Shown: one piece after another, positions 36,892 through 45,927 of the stretch
Layout: each line of letters begins with the position of its first letter
Numbering within the stretch: position 1 is the stretch's first letter
Assembly: GCA_024742705.1 (NCBI GenBank)
Contig: JANSXZ010000006.1
Coordinates: 124,001 to 188,000, forward strand
DNA from: Paracoccaceae bacterium
GTDB taxonomy: Bacteria; Pseudomonadota; Alphaproteobacteria; Rhodobacterales; Rhodobacteraceae
Length of the DNA stretch: 64,000 nucleotides
Reading direction: 5' to 3'
Notes under the pieces: model-generated
The model's input: only the letters and a program-made list of their open reading frames with translations
Told to the model about the DNA's origin: nothing
The model's database searches: none
Translations under genes and position numbers: made by a program

Positions 36892-37865
36892 CCGGTCCTC
36901 CCGTCCACGCGCAGGCGCGGATCAATGGCAAAATACAGCAGGTCGACGACAAGGTTGATTGCCACGAACATCACCGAAATCAGCATCAGATAGGCCGCCA
37001 TCACGGGAATATCGACGAACTGCACCGCGTTGATGAACAAAAGCCCCACGCCGGGCCACTGAAACACCGTTTCCGTGATGATCGCAAAGGCGATGATGGA
37101 TCCCAGTTGCAGGCCCGTCACCGTGATCACCGGCACCAGGGTGTTCTTCATTGCGTGGCGAAAATTGATTGCCCGGTCCCGCAGCCCGCGCGCGCGGGCA
37201 AAGCGGATGTAATCGGCGCGCAGCACCTCGAGCATCTCCGAACGGACGAGGCGCATGATCAGCGTCATCTGGTAAAGCCCCAGCGTGATGCCCGGCAGGA
37301 TCAGCGCCAACAGCCCGCTCTGGGTGAGAAAACCGGTCGACCAACCGCCAACCATCACAGTGTCACCGCGCCCGAACGACGGCAAAAGGTCAAGTTCCAC
37401 GGAAAAAACGTAGATCAGCAATATACCGATCAGGAAGGTGGGCAGCGACACGCCGATCAGGCTGAGCGTCATGATCACGTTGGCGGCGATTCCACGCCTT
37501 CGGATGGCGGTGAACACGCCCAGGCCGATGCCCAGAAGGATTGCGAAAGCCCCCGATACCGCCGCCAGTTCAAGCGTCGCGGGTGCGCGCTCCTTTATGA
37601 TCGTGGCCACCGGTCGACCCTGCCGGTACGAGACGCCGAAGTTGCCCTGCACCGCGCCGCGCAGGAATTTGTAGTATTGCACCGGAAACGGCTGATCCAG
37701 CCCCAGGTCGGCCCGCAGCCTTTCGATATCGGCCTGGGTCCGCTCCTGGCCCAGCATGTTGTCGACCGGATCGCCGACAAAACGGAACATCGAAAACGCC
37801 ACAAGCCCGACAACCAGCAGGACGATGGCAGACTGAAACACACGGCGAAGGACAAAGGCGAGCAT
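36888..37865 (-). CDS. Peptide/nickel-type ABC transporter permease (DppB/OppB-like)
   Basis: A 325-residue permease with N-terminal helix MLAFVLRRVFQSAIVLLVVG and GDPVDNML, followed by five further hydrophobic segments. The EAA loop YIRFARARGLRDRAINFRHA is clear. It is the first gene of the permease-ATPase block. The 155 bases upstream (37866-38020) hold no gene but would contain the promoter if the block is transcribed apart from the binding-protein gene. Confidence 0.92.
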   Translation of the reverse strand: MLAFVLRRVFQSAIVLLVVGLVAFSMFRFVGDPVDNMLGQERTQADIERLRADLGLDQPFPVQYYKFLRGAVQGNFGVSYRQGRPVATIIKERAPATLELAAVSGAFAILLGIGLGVFTAIRRRGIAANVIMTLSLIGVSLPTFLIGILLIYVFSVELDLLPSFGRGDTVMVGGWSTGFLTQSGLLALILPGITLGLYQMTLIMRLVRSEMLEVLRADYIRFARARGLRDRAINFRHAMKNTLVPVITVTGLQLGSIIAFAIITETVFQWPGVGLLFINAVQFVDIPVMAAYLMLISVMFVAINLVVDLLYFAIDPRLRVDGRTG

Positions 37866-38020
37866 TTCAGATTAGTGTCGCACCGCATTGACGCGGTCAA
37901 CCCGCGCAGAACACAACCGCGCCCGCCGCCGTGGCGATTGCCACAGCTTTCCGCACCGCGCCCCGCTGCCCCGCCATCGCGCCCTTGTTCGCCCCGCCCG
38001 GCGGGCGTGCATGGTGGGCC

Positions 38021-38551
38021 TCAGCGCTGGCGCGCGTGCAGTTCTTCCAGCGTGTACGAAGGCGCGATCAGCCCGGTCGCCCGGTCGTCATGGCGCGGAT
38101 CCCACGGCAGGCACCGCGCCCCGCACAGCAGGGTGACCCGGCGCGCCCGGCTGTCGATCATCCAGAACCGTCCACCGGGTGTGGAAACGAAACCGGTGGT
38201 GCCGAACTGGATGTCCATCAGCACGTCCATGACCGAAGGCACCTCGTTGTCGTAGCGCCGCAGGTACGACCCGTGGGTGTGATACGACGCGACGATCCGC
38301 AGCCCTTCGGGCGCCTGCGGATACCGGCAACGCGCCCGCGACCCGCGGCGGGCGGCCAACACAACCAGACCTCCGTCGCCCCGGCGTCCGATCAGGCCGC
38401 AGTATTCGCGGCTGGTGCGGATCGAGCGGGCCTGAAGATCGTGCAGCAGCGACCGCGCCAGCGCGATCTCGTCGGCGCGCCCGGCCTGCGCAGGCGGAAC
38501 CGCCAGCGCCAGACAGGTCGCCACCCAGAACATCAACCGGGCCCAGCCCAC
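38021..38551 (-). CDS. DUF4329-type secreted protein with JAMM-like residues
   Basis: A 176-residue protein. The GTG at 38551 follows GGCGGAGAT at 7 bases and gives a signal peptide ending PPAQAG; an upstream ATG at 38707 has no such support. The mature part contains REYCGLIGRR, SYHTHG and PSVMD. Spacing E-x-CGL, HTH and (after 13 residues) S-x2-D recalls the JAMM/MPN metallo-isopeptidase pattern, and HTHG is conserved in DUF4329. A periplasmic peptidase-like role is possible; none is proven. It is divergent from the TTC38-like gene. Confidence 0.72.
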   Translation of the reverse strand: MGWARLMFWVATCLALAVPPAQAGRADEIALARSLLHDLQARSIRTSREYCGLIGRRGDGGLVVLAARRGSRARCRYPQAPEGLRIVASYHTHGSYLRRYDNEVPSVMDVLMDIQFGTTGFVSTPGGRFWMIDSRARRVTLLCGARCLPWDPRHDDRATGLIAPSYTLEELHARQR

Positions 38552-38684
38552 ATCGCATCTCCGCCCGTTCGTCCGGTGCAGGCTGGCAAAAGCCGGGGCG
38601 CGGTGCAAGCTGAACCGGCTTGCCCCTTGCAGAAGCCCCCACACGCGCCCCAAGATGGCCCCGATCCAACCCCGGAGGCCGCCC

Positions 38685-39965
38685 GTGCTGAAAGACCGAT
38701 ACGACAATCCGCTTCACACCGAATCGGCGCAGGCCCGCGACGCCTATGTCGCCGGTGTCGATCTGTTTCTGGCCGTCGACTACGGCGCGGTTTCGCAGTT
38801 TGAAACCGCCGTTGCGGCGGATCCGGGTTTCGTGCTGGGCCACGCGGCGCTGGCGCGGGCGCGGATGATGGATGCCGATGGCCCCGGCGCCCGCGCCGCG
38901 CTGGCCGAGGCGCGCGCCCGCCGGCCCGAAGGCGCCGCGCAGTTGCACAGCCATGTGACGGTCTTCGAACAACTGCTGGCCGGCCAGCCGGCCGCGGCGC
39001 TGGAAACCGCGCGGGCGCATCTTGCCACGCAACCAAGGGACGCGATGATCGCGCAGTGCTGCAGCAGCGTGTTCGGACTCATCGGGTTTTCCGGCCGCAC
39101 CGGCCGCGAGGCCGAACTTCTGGCCTTTACCGCGTCGCTGCTGCCGCACTACGGAGACGATTGGTGGATGTTGACCACCCACGCCGTATCGCTGTGCGAA
39201 ATCGGGCAGCCGGCGGCGGCGGATGCGATGATGGATCGCGCCCTGGCAATGAAATGGCAAAACGCCCAGGCCGCGCATTTCAAGGCGCACAGCCTTTACG
39301 AGCAGGGCCAGACCGAAGCGGGCCTGACCTTTCTCAACGATTGGCTGGCCGGGTACGACCGTCGCGGGCTGGTGCACGGGCACCTGAACTGGCACAGCGC
39401 ACTCTGGGCGCTGGAAACCGGCGACGAAGCGGCGTTCTGGCATCGTATCGAAACCGCCGTGCGCCCCGCCGTGTGCCAGGGTCTGCCGATCAACATCCTC
39501 ACCGATATGGCATCGATCCTCTATCGCGCGGAACTGGCCGGTATGCGGATCGATCCGGCGCTTTGGCACGAACTGAGCGCCTATGCATCGGCGCAGTTTC
39601 CAAGATGCGGTCAGAGCTTTGTCGACGCGCACGCCGCACTGGCACATGCCATGGCCGGCGAAACCGCCGAACTGGAACGGGTGATCGCCGAAGCGGGCAG
39701 CGGGTTTGCCGGTGATCTTGCTGTCGAGATCGCCAAGGCATGGCGGGCCGTCGCCGCGCGCGACTGGCAGGCGGCGACCCAGCACATGATCGCGGGCATG
39801 GCCAACCACGAAAGGCTGGGCGGCAGCCGGGCCCAGCGCGATCTGCTGGAATTCGCGCTGATGGGCATCCTGCTGCGGCTGGGCCGCGGCGACGAGGCGC
39901 GCAACCTTCTGGCGCTGCGCCGTCCGGGCCTGATGGCCATGCACCCGGTCGCCGGCCTGCACTGA
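38685..39965 (+). CDS. TTC38-like tetratricopeptide-repeat protein
   Basis: A 426-residue cytoplasmic helical-repeat protein. The GTG at 38685 has GGAGG 6 bases upstream and gives the N-terminus LKDRYDNPLHTESAQARDAY. Repeats follow with the TPR pattern (QFETAVAADPGFVLGHAALA; LLPHYGDDWWMLTTHAVSL; NWHSALWALETGDEAAFW), as in the TTC38 family, known in animals and many alphaproteobacteria. Function is unknown; a scaffold or adaptor is typical for TPR proteins. It is the only plus-strand gene within the ABC transporter region and separates dppA-like from dppB-like genes. Confidence 0.78.
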   Translation: MLKDRYDNPLHTESAQARDAYVAGVDLFLAVDYGAVSQFETAVAADPGFVLGHAALARARMMDADGPGARAALAEARARRPEGAAQLHSHVTVFEQLLAGQPAAALETARAHLATQPRDAMIAQCCSSVFGLIGFSGRTGREAELLAFTASLLPHYGDDWWMLTTHAVSLCEIGQPAAADAMMDRALAMKWQNAQAAHFKAHSLYEQGQTEAGLTFLNDWLAGYDRRGLVHGHLNWHSALWALETGDEAAFWHRIETAVRPAVCQGLPINILTDMASILYRAELAGMRIDPALWHELSAYASAQFPRCGQSFVDAHAALAHAMAGETAELERVIAEAGSGFAGDLAVEIAKAWRAVAARDWQAATQHMIAGMANHERLGGSRAQRDLLEFALMGILLRLGRGDEARNLLALRRPGLMAMHPVAGLH

Positions 39966-39984
39966 ACCGGCCCGCCCTGCGCGC

Positions 39985-40015
39985 AAAAAAGGGCCCCGGC
40001 GAATGCCGGAGCCCC
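39985..40015 (-). terminator. Rho-independent terminator of the binding-protein gene
   Basis: On the minus strand GGGGC-T-CCGGC, loop ATTC, GCCGG-G-GCCC is followed directly by TTTTTT (39985-39990). It starts about 23 bases after the stop of the peptide-binding protein gene. It would stop transcription before the downstream dppBCDF-like genes, in line with their separate position. Confidence 0.82.
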
Positions 40016-40038
40016 GTTTCCATGTCGCGCGGCGGCGA

Positions 40039-41619
40039 TCAGTTCATTTCGAAGTACTTGAAACGGGCCATGTCGTCGGGGGCCACGATGGTACCCACCC
40101 GCGAGGCCATGCCCCAGTTCAGAACCTGATGGTGGATCGGAATGTAGAGCTGTTCGTCCTGCACCACCTGCCAGATTTCATTGATCATCTGGTCGCGCTT
40201 GGGCAGATCCGTCTCCGAGGCCAGCGCCTCGATCTTGGCGTCCAGTTCCGCATCGCTGAAGCGGGTGCCGTTCCACGATCCGTACTTGTCGTCGCGGCTG
40301 TGCACCAGGAAGTTGAAGATGTATTCCGAATCGTAGGTCGGAACACCCCAGCCCAACATGTAGAAATCGGTTTCCAGCGTGTTGATCAGAGGGAAGTGCT
40401 GGGCCTTCGGTTTGGCGTCGAGGTTGACCGTGACACCGATCTGCGCCAGCATTCCAACCGCCGCCTGACAGATCGCCTCGTCGTTGATATAGCGGTCGTT
40501 CGGGCAATCCAGCTGAATCGAGAAACCGTCGCCATAGCCGGCTTCGGCCATCAGCGCGCGGGCGCCTTCCACATCGGTGCGCGACGAACTGTCCATCGCC
40601 TCGTTCCAGCCGTTGACGAAGGGCGGCGCGATCATGCCCGCCGGCTCGGACTGGCCACGCATGACCACCTGCTTGATCGCATCGCGGTTGATCGCCATGC
40701 TCATGGCGCGGCGCACGCGCACATCGGCCAGCGGGTTGGCGCCATCGACATTGTCGTTGGCCAGGTCCGCGTCGCCCAGATTCATCCCGAAGAAGATCAC
40801 CCGGTTTTGCGGCGCGGTGCGCACGTCCAGCCCATCAGCGGCCGCCACGCGCGCCAGATCCTGCACCGGCACGTCCTGGATGAAATCGACTTCGCCCGAC
40901 AGCAGCGCCGCGACGCGGGTAGCCGCGTTCTGGATCGGAGTATAGACGATCTCGGTCACTTCCATCGCGAATTCGTCCTTGCCCCAGTAGTTTTCGTTCA
41001 GGGTCAGAACAGTTTTCACGTCGGGTTCGCGGCTGACCAGCTTGTAGGGGCCGGTGCCGTTGGCGTTCTTGGCGGCGTAGGTGTCTTCGCCGCCCTCATA
41101 ATCCTGCACCTTCACGGCGTTGTTGGCCTCGGCCCATCCCTGATCCATGATCACCAGGCCAGTGAGGTTGCTGGGCATGATCGGGTTCGGGCCGTCGGTC
41201 ACGATTTCAACGGTCATCGGATCGGGCGCGCGCACTTCTGTCACCGATGCGAGAAGTTCCTTGAAGTCCGAATCCGGTGTCATCGCGCGATCCAGCGAAA
41301 ACTTGACGTCCGAACTGTCCATCGCTGCGCCGTCGTGGAACGTCACGCCTTCGCGCAGCTTGAAGATCCACACGTTGGGATCGGCTTCCGACGGGCCCCA
41401 TTCGGTCGCCAGCGCCGGCACGATCGCGCCGGTCATGTCGCGCATCACCAGCGGCTCCATGATCTGCTGGGCCAGCGCCGAAGTCGGGCCTTCGTTCTGG
41501 GCATGGGGATCCATCGTCAGCGCATCGCCGGCGCGCGCCCATCGCAGCGTTTCGGCGGACGCCATCGGCGCGATCAGCGCAATCGCCGCCGCCGCGCACA
41601 AAAGGTTACGTTTCTTCAT
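40039..41619 (-). CDS. Peptide/nickel-type ABC transporter substrate-binding protein
   Basis: A 526-residue SBP_bac_5 periplasmic receptor. A Sec signal peptide (1-22, ending MASA before ETLRW) precedes DALTMDPHAQNEG, FKLREGVTFHDGA, NGTGPYKL and YSE-like contact segments. It binds oligopeptides or similar ligands and delivers them to the DppB/C-like permeases encoded downstream. Gene order is unusual because a convergent terminator plus a plus-strand TPR gene and a DUF4329 gene lie between it and the permeases. GGGAGAGACC precedes the ATG. Confidence 0.92.
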   Translation of the reverse strand: MKKRNLLCAAAAIALIAPMASAETLRWARAGDALTMDPHAQNEGPTSALAQQIMEPLVMRDMTGAIVPALATEWGPSEADPNVWIFKLREGVTFHDGAAMDSSDVKFSLDRAMTPDSDFKELLASVTEVRAPDPMTVEIVTDGPNPIMPSNLTGLVIMDQGWAEANNAVKVQDYEGGEDTYAAKNANGTGPYKLVSREPDVKTVLTLNENYWGKDEFAMEVTEIVYTPIQNAATRVAALLSGEVDFIQDVPVQDLARVAAADGLDVRTAPQNRVIFFGMNLGDADLANDNVDGANPLADVRVRRAMSMAINRDAIKQVVMRGQSEPAGMIAPPFVNGWNEAMDSSSRTDVEGARALMAEAGYGDGFSIQLDCPNDRYINDEAICQAAVGMLAQIGVTVNLDAKPKAQHFPLINTLETDFYMLGWGVPTYDSEYIFNFLVHSRDDKYGSWNGTRFSDAELDAKIEALASETDLPKRDQMINEIWQVVQDEQLYIPIHHQVLNWGMASRVGTIVAPDDMARFKYFEMN

Positions 41620-41750
41620 GAGGTCTCTCCCGTTGGATATTGTTTATGGCACCCAGACTAAGGCCAGAGCGCCGCGAAGAAAAGCCATTCGACAAGGCAC
41701 CGCGCCGTCCCGGACCGGCCCCGCGCGGACGCTGCACAGGCATTGGGCGG

Positions 41751-42716
41751 TCAGTACCCCCGCGCCGGATCGACCACGTTGAACAAGGGCTTGCCCGCAC
41801 GGTAGCGCGTGAGATTGCGGGCGAACAACCGTGCCGACGCCGGCCCCCAATCGGGGGTGACACCGCAGCAATGCGGGGTCAGCCGCACGTTCGGCATTGT
41901 CCACAGCGGGCTGTCGGAGGGCAGCGGTTCGGTTTCGAAGACATCCAGCGCGGCACCTTTCAGATGCCCCGCGCCCAGCGCATCGATCAGCGCGTCGCCA
42001 CGCACCACGCCGCCGCGCGATATGTCGATCAGAACGGCATCCGGGCGCATCGCGGCCAGTTCGCGCGCCCCGATCAGGCCGCGCGTGGAATCGATCAGCG
42101 GCACCGACACGACCACATGATCGGCCAGCGGCAACTGTCTGGCCAGGCTGTCGATGCCCAGAACCTCGGTACAGTTTTCATCCGGCGCCGGGTGGGCCCG
42201 CAAACCTGTCACATGCATCCCCAGCGCCCGCGACAGCCGCGCCACCGCGCGCCCGGTATGGCCAAGCCCGATCACCAGAACCCGGCTGCCGGCAACCGGC
42301 CGGACCATGCCGACGCCCCAGCGGCGCGCCGCCTGCGCGCGGGCAAAACCCTGCATCTCCTGGGCGAAATGCAGCATCGCGCCCACCGCGTATTCGGCCA
42401 TCATGTCGGCCGCCACTCCGGCGGCATTGGTCACTGTAACGCGGCCGGGGTTCCAGTGTGCCAGATGATCGGTGCCCGATCCGCCGACAGCCACCCATCG
42501 CACGATCCCCGCATCCAGCAGCGGCGCACGCGGAAATCCCGCACGCCCGGCAAAGCAGATCGAATAGACGATGTCCGGGCGCAGCCGTTCGACAGTTTCG
42601 GCCAGCGCGGCATAGCTGTCGCAGAACCGCGCCGAAATGTCCGGATGCGCCGCCGCCAGCGCCGCCAACGCCGCGTCGGGCGTGTCGTTGTGGATCAGGA
42701 CGGTCGGCGGTGGCAT
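41751..42716 (-). CDS. D-isomer-specific 2-hydroxyacid dehydrogenase
   Basis: A 321-residue NAD(P)-dependent dehydrogenase. The nucleotide-binding loop is VIGLGHTGRAVA; catalytic Arg is in DISRGGVVRG, Glu in VFETEPLP and His in LTPHCCG. I chose the ATG at 42716 (MPPPTVLIHND); an earlier in-frame ATG at 42788 lacks a ribosome site. It reduces or oxidises a 2-keto/2-hydroxy acid such as glyoxylate, hydroxypyruvate or a phenylpyruvate. It follows the GntR gene by 81 bases and probably belongs to that catabolic cluster. Confidence 0.88.
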   Translation of the reverse strand: MPPPTVLIHNDTPDAALAALAAAHPDISARFCDSYAALAETVERLRPDIVYSICFAGRAGFPRAPLLDAGIVRWVAVGGSGTDHLAHWNPGRVTVTNAAGVAADMMAEYAVGAMLHFAQEMQGFARAQAARRWGVGMVRPVAGSRVLVIGLGHTGRAVARLSRALGMHVTGLRAHPAPDENCTEVLGIDSLARQLPLADHVVVSVPLIDSTRGLIGARELAAMRPDAVLIDISRGGVVRGDALIDALGAGHLKGAALDVFETEPLPSDSPLWTMPNVRLTPHCCGVTPDWGPASARLFARNLTRYRAGKPLFNVVDPARGY

Positions 42717-42797
42717 CGGCGCGGCCTCGGGGGGATGATTGCAAAGGGGCGGTGCCGGCACCCTGACACGGCAGGGCCACACAGGCAATCGCGGCGG

Positions 42798-43466
42798 TCA
42801 CACCCGCTTCAGCCGGTGGGTCTCGAGAAGGGCGGTCAGCATCTTGCTGGCGTGGCTGCGATGCGCATGGTGCAGCCGCTGCGCCGCGTCGGCATCGCCG
42901 CGCGCGATGGCGTCGAGCACCGCGCGGTGATCGTCGTTCGACCGGACCGGCGGCGGCCGCATGAACAGCGTGACGCGGCGCGCGCGGCGCACCTGGTCCG
43001 ACATCATCGCGGCAATGGAGACGATACGCGCGTTGCCGCCAAGCCGCACCAGTTCAACGTGAAACCTGTCGTCGGCCTCGGCCCAGGCCAGCCGGTCGCC
43101 GGCGTTCAGCGCGCGATCCATATCGTCGATCGCGGCGGCCAGCCCGGCCAGTGCCTGTGGCGGGTGACCGGCCCGCGCGGCGCGCGCGGCGGCCAGGCTC
43201 TCGAGTTCGGTAAGCACCTCATAGATTTCACGCATGTCGCGGGGCGCAAGCGGCAGGATCCGTACGCCCTTGCGCGGGCGCAGTTCGATCAGCCCCTGCG
43301 CCGCCAACCGCAGCGCCGCTTCGCGGATGGGTGTGCGCGACATGCCCAGACGCCGCGCCAGTTCGGATTCCAGATGGTCCGACCCCGCCGGCAGTTCGCC
43401 ATCGAAGATCAGGTCGCGCAGCGCCGATGTCGCGCGGTCGGCCGATGTGGGCGCGCCTAGAGCCAT
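42798..43466 (-). CDS. GntR-family (FCD domain) transcriptional regulator
   Basis: A 222-residue FadR/VanR-type regulator. The winged helix contains LESELARRLGMSRTPIREA, and the C-terminal all-helical FCD ligand domain contains the acidic/His metal-site pattern (DDRFHVELV, NDDHRAVLDAI). I chose the ATG at 43466, overlapping the Gfo/Idh/MocA gene by 10 bases. It is likely the regulator of this cluster and the best candidate to bind the inverted repeat at 45589-45612. Confidence 0.9.
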   Translation of the reverse strand: MALGAPTSADRATSALRDLIFDGELPAGSDHLESELARRLGMSRTPIREAALRLAAQGLIELRPRKGVRILPLAPRDMREIYEVLTELESLAAARAARAGHPPQALAGLAAAIDDMDRALNAGDRLAWAEADDRFHVELVRLGGNARIVSIAAMMSDQVRRARRVTLFMRPPPVRSNDDHRAVLDAIARGDADAAQRLHHAHRSHASKMLTALLETHRLKRV

Positions 43467-44470
43467 ATCTTGGCGCCGCTGCGCGCCGAGCGATACACCG
43501 CCTCTTCCACGCGCAGCACCTCGAGATAGTCCGCCGCGAGGTTTTCGATCGGTGCACCGTCCAGCACCCCGGCCACCACATGCGCCTGCAACGCATGGAC
43601 GCAATCGCCGCCGAAACCCGGCCAGGTATCGGGCCCAAGCAGTTGCCGGGCCTGCCGGGCACCGAAAGGCCGCAGCGCGACCGCACCGTCGCCTGTCAGG
43701 TACAGAACGCCTTTTGTGCCTTCGAACCAGGCTTCGCCCATCGTGCGGCGCAGGTTGTCGGCGGGATGATCGAGATGGCGGTTGCCATCGAACAGCGCGC
43801 GCACACCGTCGGCATGATCCGACAGGATCATGCCCGCGTCCTCGCCGGCAATGGCATCGTTGATGCGCCGCAGATCGGCATAGACCGCTGTTGCCGGGCC
43901 CAGCAGGTAGCGGAACGTATCGATCCAGTGCACGGCGGTTTCATGCACCAGGAACCGCGGCATCTGGCGGAAATACGGCTGCCGGTCCAGGTAGGCGCCG
44001 GCACCCTGGCCATCGCCTGGCCGCAAACGGAACGTCGCCTGCAACAGACGCCCCACATGGCCTTCGGACAGCGCCCGGGCCACCGCGCGATACCACGGTT
44101 GAAACCTGAAATTCTCGTGCACGATCAGGACTATGCCCGCCGCCGCGGCCTCGGATGTGACGGCCTGCGCCTCGGCCAGGTCGCGGCAGAAGGGCTTTTG
44201 GCAGATCACTGTCCCCACACCCGCCGCGATTGCCAGGCGCACCGCCGCCGCATGGCCCGCCGGCGGCACCACGATGTCAAGAATATCGGGCCGCGCCTGT
44301 GCGATCATCGCATCCGGCGTGGCGTAGACCGGCAGGCCGGTGGCCCCTGCCCGCGCCGGATCGGTATCGCAGACGCCGACAACCCGCGCGCGCGGGATGC
44401 GCGCCCAGGCATCGATGTGAAACCCGGCAAAGTAGCCGGCCCCCAGGCTGGCAACCCGCAGCCCTGTCAC
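43457..44470 (-). CDS. Gfo/Idh/MocA-family oxidoreductase
   Basis: A 337-residue NAD(P)-dependent sugar or cyclitol-type dehydrogenase. The GTG at 44470 overlaps the previous gene's stop by 4 bases (GTGA, 44467-44470). LGAGYFAGFHIDAW is the Rossmann loop and CQKPFCRDLAEA carries the catalytic-lysine EKP-type motif (here QKP); HETAVHWIDTFRYL holds the second conserved His. Substrate unknown; the partners suggest a sugar acid. Confidence 0.86.
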   Translation of the reverse strand: MTGLRVASLGAGYFAGFHIDAWARIPRARVVGVCDTDPARAGATGLPVYATPDAMIAQARPDILDIVVPPAGHAAAVRLAIAAGVGTVICQKPFCRDLAEAQAVTSEAAAAGIVLIVHENFRFQPWYRAVARALSEGHVGRLLQATFRLRPGDGQGAGAYLDRQPYFRQMPRFLVHETAVHWIDTFRYLLGPATAVYADLRRINDAIAGEDAGMILSDHADGVRALFDGNRHLDHPADNLRRTMGEAWFEGTKGVLYLTGDGAVALRPFGARQARQLLGPDTWPGFGGDCVHALQAHVVAGVLDGAPIENLAADYLEVLRVEEAVYRSARSGAKIWL

Positions 44471-45540
44471 CGGGCCATCCGGTCCGCGACCGCCTGCGCG
44501 ACGGCTTCGGTGGTGTCGCGCCCGCCCATGTCGGGGGTGCGCACCGCGCCTTCGGCGATCACCGCCTCGACCGCAGCCTGCATCCGCGCGGCATCGCGCT
44601 GCATCGCTTCGACACCGTGGCGCTGGCCCAGCCATTCAAGCATCATCGCCGCCGACAGGATCATCGCCATCGGATTGGCGCAGCCCTGCCCGGCGATATC
44701 CGGGGCGGATCCGTGGCACGGCTGAAACACCGCGTGATCGGCGCCGATGTCGGCCGAAGGCGCAACCCCAAGCCCGCCCATGAGGCCGGCGCCAAGGTCC
44801 GACAGGATATCGCCGAACATGTTTTCGGTGACCAGTACGTCGAAGTCCTGCGGCCTCTGCACCAGCCAGAGCGCCATTGCGTCCACATAGGCATGATCCG
44901 ACGTCAGATCGGGATGGCGGGCCGCTTCGGCATCGAAAAGCCCCCGGAAGAACGCGAAGGCGCGGAACACGTTGGCCTTGTCCACACAGGTGACATGGCC
45001 ACGTCCGCGCCCGGACGCCTTGCGCCGCCGCGCCAGATCGAAAGCAAATGCAAACAGCTTTTCCGACACCTCGCGCGTGATCAGAAGCGTTTCGCGCGCT
45101 TCGGTATCTGTCACCTCGCCACGGCCCTGGGTGTGGAACAATCCTTCGGTGCTTTCACGGATCAGCACGAAATCCACCTCGGCGGTGCTGCGCAGCGGGG
45201 TTGGCTGGCCGGCGAAGATGCGCACCGGCCGCACCCCCGCGAACAGCCCCAGCGCCTTGCGCAGATCGATCTGCGGCGAGATCTCGGTGCCATCGGGATA
45301 ACGGACGCTGGGCAAGCCCATCGCCGACAGCAGGATCGCATCCGCCGCCCGCGCGGTGGCCAGCGATTGCGCCGGCAATGCCGTTCCGGTTTGCGCATAA
45401 TGCGCCGCACCTGCGGGCACGGGCGCAAAGTTCAGCCGATAGCCCCGCATCGTCGCCTGCAAAAGGCGCACGGTCGGAGCGATGATTTCGGGGCCGATGC
45501 CATCGCCTTCGAAAAGCGCGATCTGGAAATCTGTCTGCAT
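44467..45540 (-). CDS. Isocitrate/isopropylmalate dehydrogenase-family oxidative decarboxylase
   Basis: A 357-residue protein beginning MQTDFQIALFEGDGIGPEII. The substrate-arginine region, YVDAMALWLVQRPQDFDVLV, and the metal/NAD region ENMFGDILSDLGAGLMGGLG match IPMDH/tartrate dehydrogenase-type enzymes. As leuA and its pathway lie elsewhere in the window and this gene is with catabolic genes, a tartrate/malate-type decarboxylating dehydrogenase is more likely than LeuB. It is the first minus-strand gene of the divergent cluster. Confidence 0.85.
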   Translation of the reverse strand: MQTDFQIALFEGDGIGPEIIAPTVRLLQATMRGYRLNFAPVPAGAAHYAQTGTALPAQSLATARAADAILLSAMGLPSVRYPDGTEISPQIDLRKALGLFAGVRPVRIFAGQPTPLRSTAEVDFVLIRESTEGLFHTQGRGEVTDTEARETLLITREVSEKLFAFAFDLARRRKASGRGRGHVTCVDKANVFRAFAFFRGLFDAEAARHPDLTSDHAYVDAMALWLVQRPQDFDVLVTENMFGDILSDLGAGLMGGLGVAPSADIGADHAVFQPCHGSAPDIAGQGCANPMAMILSAAMMLEWLGQRHGVEAMQRDAARMQAAVEAVIAEGAVRTPDMGGRDTTEAVAQAVADRMAR

Positions 45541-45583
45541 GCCGGTTGTGTCCTGCCGCGCGGGGCGCCATGGGAGGGGCCGA

Positions 45584-45612
45584 TTGACAACGTATTGCTT
45601 AATGCATACGTT
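45584..45612 (+). promoter_or_regulatory. Promoter overlapping an inverted repeat, divergent catabolic cluster
   Basis: A consensus TTGACA (45584-45589) is followed after 17 bases by TACGTT (45607-45612), reading toward the ABM gene. AACGTAT (45589-45595) and ATACGTT (45606-45612) are perfect inverted repeats with a 10-base spacer centred on TTAA, so the operator spans the promoter spacer and -10. This fits repression by the cluster's GntR protein. A weaker TTGACT on the minus strand (45624-45629) could serve the opposite arm. Confidence 0.6.
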
Positions 45613-45639
45613 AATTGAGTCACCAGTCAAGGACAACCC

Positions 45640-45927
45640 ATGTTTGCCGTCACCGTCACCTTTCGGATTTCCGCCGGCCGGATGGCCGAATTCCTGCCGC
45701 TGATCGTGGCCAATGCGCGGGCTTCGCGCGATACCGAAGCCGGCTGCCACCGGTTCGACGTGGCCACCGATCCGGGCCGCCCGGACGAGGTGTTTCTCTA
45801 TGAACTTTACACCGACCGTGCCGCATTCGATGCGCATATGCAGACCGACCACTTCCGCAGCTTCGATGGCGCAGCCGGCGGGATGATCGCCGAAAAGGCC
45901 ATTGCCACCTACGCAACGGTGCAATGA
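45640..45927 (+). CDS. Antibiotic biosynthesis monooxygenase (ABM)-domain protein
   Basis: A 95-residue dimeric alpha-beta barrel protein of the ABM/YgiN type: SAGRMAEFLPLIVANARASR, then EPG-like EAGCHRFDV, FLYELYTDRAAFDAHMQTDHF. Members are quinol monooxygenases or small-molecule isomerases/binding proteins. It starts 27 bases after the -10 candidate and overlaps the next gene's start (ATGA, 45924-45927). Its function in this cluster is unknown. Confidence 0.82.
   Translation: MFAVTVTFRISAGRMAEFLPLIVANARASRDTEAGCHRFDVATDPGRPDEVFLYELYTDRAAFDAHMQTDHFRSFDGAAGGMIAEKAIATYATVQ

Noticed and set aside
35726..36952. A 408-codon minus-strand frame across the DppC-like gene that includes the 66-codon bridge frame.
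   Set aside because: Only the last 66 codons lie outside the permease gene; the upstream part is a shifted reading of it.
44467..45540. Calling the IPMDH-like gene leuB.
   Set aside because: It lies in a GntR-regulated catabolic cluster and not with leuC/leuD, and the sequence also fits tartrate/malate-type dehydrogenases.
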